This document shows positions 41,655 to 43,460 of a stretch of DNA of 43,460 nt, in pieces (position 1 is the first letter of the stretch; every line of letters starts with the position of its first letter). This stretch comes from Bacteroidales bacterium. Its GTDB lineage: Bacteria; Bacteroidota; Bacteroidia; Bacteroidales; Tenuifilaceae. A program made the translations under genes and the position numbers. The stretch lies in contig JAQUJY010000016.1 in NCBI GenBank assembly GCA_028680705.1, forward strand, positions 1 through 43,460, given 5' to 3'. The notes under the pieces were generated by a model. That model was not told the origin of the DNA. It was given only the letters and a program-made list of their open reading frames with translations, and ran no database searches.

Positions 41655-43460
41655 CTAGTCCATATCCATATCCAGTCCAACATCGTTGGGTTGTTTTTCG
41701 CGGCGCGCTCTATACTCATTTATTCTGTAGGTAAAACCAATAAAAATTACTCGGCTTTCTCTATGCCTATCTATATTACTAGTAAAGTTTGGTCCCCAAG
41801 TTTCTGATTTATAGTTCATGGTTTTTAGTATATCGCTAACCCTTAGGGTAATTGTGCCTTTACGGTTTAAAATATTTATGCGTGCACCAAGGTCAAACCA
41901 GTACATCTCTTCGATACGCCCTTGCCCACCTCCCGACTGCCAAAACCTCATGCTTCCCCCAACGGATATGGATGGTGATCGATAGTTACCATTAACCTGC
42001 AACTCAATGTTTTTGCCAATATTCCATATGGATGTGGCCCGAGCAGACCAGCTATCGCCCGTACTCGATCTCTCATCCAAAAAATCGGAGTAGAGCTTAG
42101 TTTTAAAGTAGTTGGCGTTGGCATTTACTTTCCACCAGGATGTAATAGTTTGTGAAACAACGCCTTCTAAACCAAGGTTTTCACTTTTATCAATATTTCT
42201 AAAGGTTGATGTGGCAACCTCATTATCCACCTCAACATACCGTGAAACAATATCGGTGGTGTTGCGCTGAAATATGGTAGCATTAATTTTAGTCTTAGGG
42301 AGATTATAGTAATAGCTTATTTCAAAACTATTGGTAAACTCAGGGTTTAGCATTGGGTTACCCTCGCTAAGGTTAAGCGGGTCGGTATAGTCAACAAAGG
42401 GGTTAAGCATTCTGGTATGCGGACGGCTAATCCTGCGGCTATAGGCTACCTGTGCTGAGTTTTTGTCGTTAATATCCCATTTAACATGAGCACTTGGGAA
42501 AAGTTCTAGAAAATCTCTTTTTGTTGGTTCATAAGCCCCAGCCTTTTGCTCTGCATGGGTGAATGATTGCTCTAGCCTTAGGCCTCCTTGATAGCTGAAT
42601 TTGCCATCACCAAACGTGTTAGAGTAGATTGCGTATGCAGCATACTGCTGCTCATTATAAACAAAGGTATTACTCTTTAACGGATCGTCTTCCCAATTAT
42701 CGGCGATGCTAAATTTAGAGAAGATATAATCTGCATCCTGATTACGAATCATGGCCTTTAATCCTGTTTCTAGTCTACCCCCGTTACCAATGGGCTGCAC
42801 AAAATCGGTTTGCATAACTAGTGCATTGGACAATGAGGCTGATTCAGATCTTTCTTTAAAGTTATTGGTGCCGTCTAGTTTATCCCATTCCAGTATATTA
42901 TTTTCGTTATTACCATCCGAAGCATAGAAATAGGCGTCTGTAGTTAGCTCTTGCCCTTTTTGCTTACCGAGTAGTTTGTAGTTTACCGATAGGTTATAGC
43001 CTGAGCCATCCATTATGCCAGTATTTCTTCTGAAGTAGTCGTTGTTTAAATTGTTGGAACTGGTGTATAGATTTGTTTCAGTTAAATCCCATACGTTAAA
43101 ATCGCGCGAGTTGTACCCCCCTGTAAATGTAAGCGTGTTACGAGTGTTCAGAAAGATATCGGCACCAGCCCTTAGGTTAATAAATTGACCATTTCTGCGG
43201 AAGTCTTGATCCTGGAAAAGTATACTGCTGTCCGACCCAATTGTTGTAAACCTATCGGACAGCGTTCCTCCAGTCATTCTAAACTTACGGAAACTAACAT
43301 TGGTAAATAGGTTAACCCGATTCTGTCTGTAGTTAAAGTTTAAAGTTCCATTATACTTATCGCCTGTACCTGCTGTAAGCATTACCATACCGTGGTAACC
43401 CGGCTCACGTTTTTTCTTTAAAACAATATTGATAATACCCGATAATCCATCAGGGTCGTA
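41655..43460 (-). CDS. TonB-dependent outer-membrane receptor, beta-barrel (N-terminus outside the window)
   Basis: 602 residues are visible and the frame is open to the right edge. The first visible residues, DPDGLSGIINIVLKKK, are the end of the TonB plug domain. The rest is a 22-strand-type beta-barrel of the OMP_b-brl_3 kind, rich in alternating aromatic/polar strands (YNLSVNYKLLGKQKG, QVAYSRRISRPHTRMLNPF, LNLSEGNPMLNPEFTNSFE). That last NP-rich segment is a hallmark of this Bacteroidota receptor subfamily. The very C-terminus (VGLDMDMD) lacks an aromatic last residue. It probably takes up an oligomeric or chelated nutrient; the substrate cannot be told. Confidence 0.92.
   Translation of the reverse strand, partial: YDPDGLSGIINIVLKKKREPGYHGMVMLTAGTGDKYNGTLNFNYRQNRVNLFTNVSFRKFRMTGGTLSDRFTTIGSDSSILFQDQDFRRNGQFINLRAGADIFLNTRNTLTFTGGYNSRDFNVWDLTETNLYTSSNNLNNDYFRRNTGIMDGSGYNLSVNYKLLGKQKGQELTTDAYFYASDGNNENNILEWDKLDGTNNFKERSESASLSNALVMQTDFVQPIGNGGRLETGLKAMIRNQDADYIFSKFSIADNWEDDPLKSNTFVYNEQQYAAYAIYSNTFGDGKFSYQGGLRLEQSFTHAEQKAGAYEPTKRDFLELFPSAHVKWDINDKNSAQVAYSRRISRPHTRMLNPFVDYTDPLNLSEGNPMLNPEFTNSFEISYYYNLPKTKINATIFQRNTTDIVSRYVEVDNEVATSTFRNIDKSENLGLEGVVSQTITSWWKVNANANYFKTKLYSDFLDERSSTGDSWSARATSIWNIGKNIELQVNGNYRSPSISVGGSMRFWQSGGGQGRIEEMYWFDLGARINILNRKGTITLRVSDILKTMNYKSETWGPNFTSNIDRHRESRVIFIGFTYRINEYRARREKQPNDVGLDMDMD

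Overview
The window (43,460 bases, AT-rich) looks like a chromosomal segment of a Bacteroidota member, probably an anaerobic or menaquinone-respiring one. The signs are promoter motifs of the TTTG / TAnnTTTG type, almost no Shine-Dalgarno sequences, a Bacteroidota-type outer-membrane beta-barrel TonB receptor, many exported and lipoprotein-type products, a KdsC / UbiA prenyltransferase cluster, an FtsK-LolA pair and a 7TM-HD (PgpH) protein. No rRNA, tRNA or CRISPR array was seen.

Region 1 (1-6685, minus strand) is a fatty-acyl-CoA oxidation electron-transfer operon: etfB, etfA, a small four-helix-bundle gene that looks inserted, a membrane cytochrome b/2x[4Fe-4S] protein, a cysteine-rich CCG-domain protein, and an acyl-CoA dehydrogenase that runs off the left edge. 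Electrons would go acyl-CoA -> dehydrogenase -> EtfAB -> membrane Fe-S oxidoreductase -> menaquinone.

Region 2 (6880-9356) is a disturbed area. It holds a chemotaxis receptor and then a second copy of the etfB leader plus the first 166 codons of etfB, fused in frame to the catalytic end of a HExxH zinc-peptidase-like protein. The copies are identical for 342 bp and then abruptly diverge, which suggests gene conversion.

Region 3 (9569-14992, plus) has a DUF2520 Rossmann protein, a KdsC-like phosphatase, a UbiA-family prenyltransferase, two exported TPR proteins and a DEAD-box RNA helicase. Region 4 (15096-19846, minus) is a YhaO/YhaN (Mre11/Rad50-like) pair whose ATPase carries a membrane hairpin in the middle of its coiled coil. 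Region 5 (20303-28082, plus) is the classic bacterial alpha-2-macroglobulin / PBP1C operon. It is followed by an ATP-grasp gene on the other strand, and then by a diverged second copy of the pbpC 3' end. xerD and a TIGR01212 radical SAM gene follow.

Region 6 (31949-35008) is an accessory cassette: two exported proteins of unknown function, preceded by a hairpin-rich leader and a G8 tract, and bracketed by inverted copies of one non-coding repeat element. Region 7 (35101-43460) returns to core genes: a lipoprotein, ftsK, a lolA-like gene, pgpH, and a TonB-dependent receptor running off the right edge.

Three loci (etfB, pbpC and the 32-35 kb cassette) show the same theme: one or two extra genes bounded by duplicated DNA. 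This is the most interesting pattern in the window.
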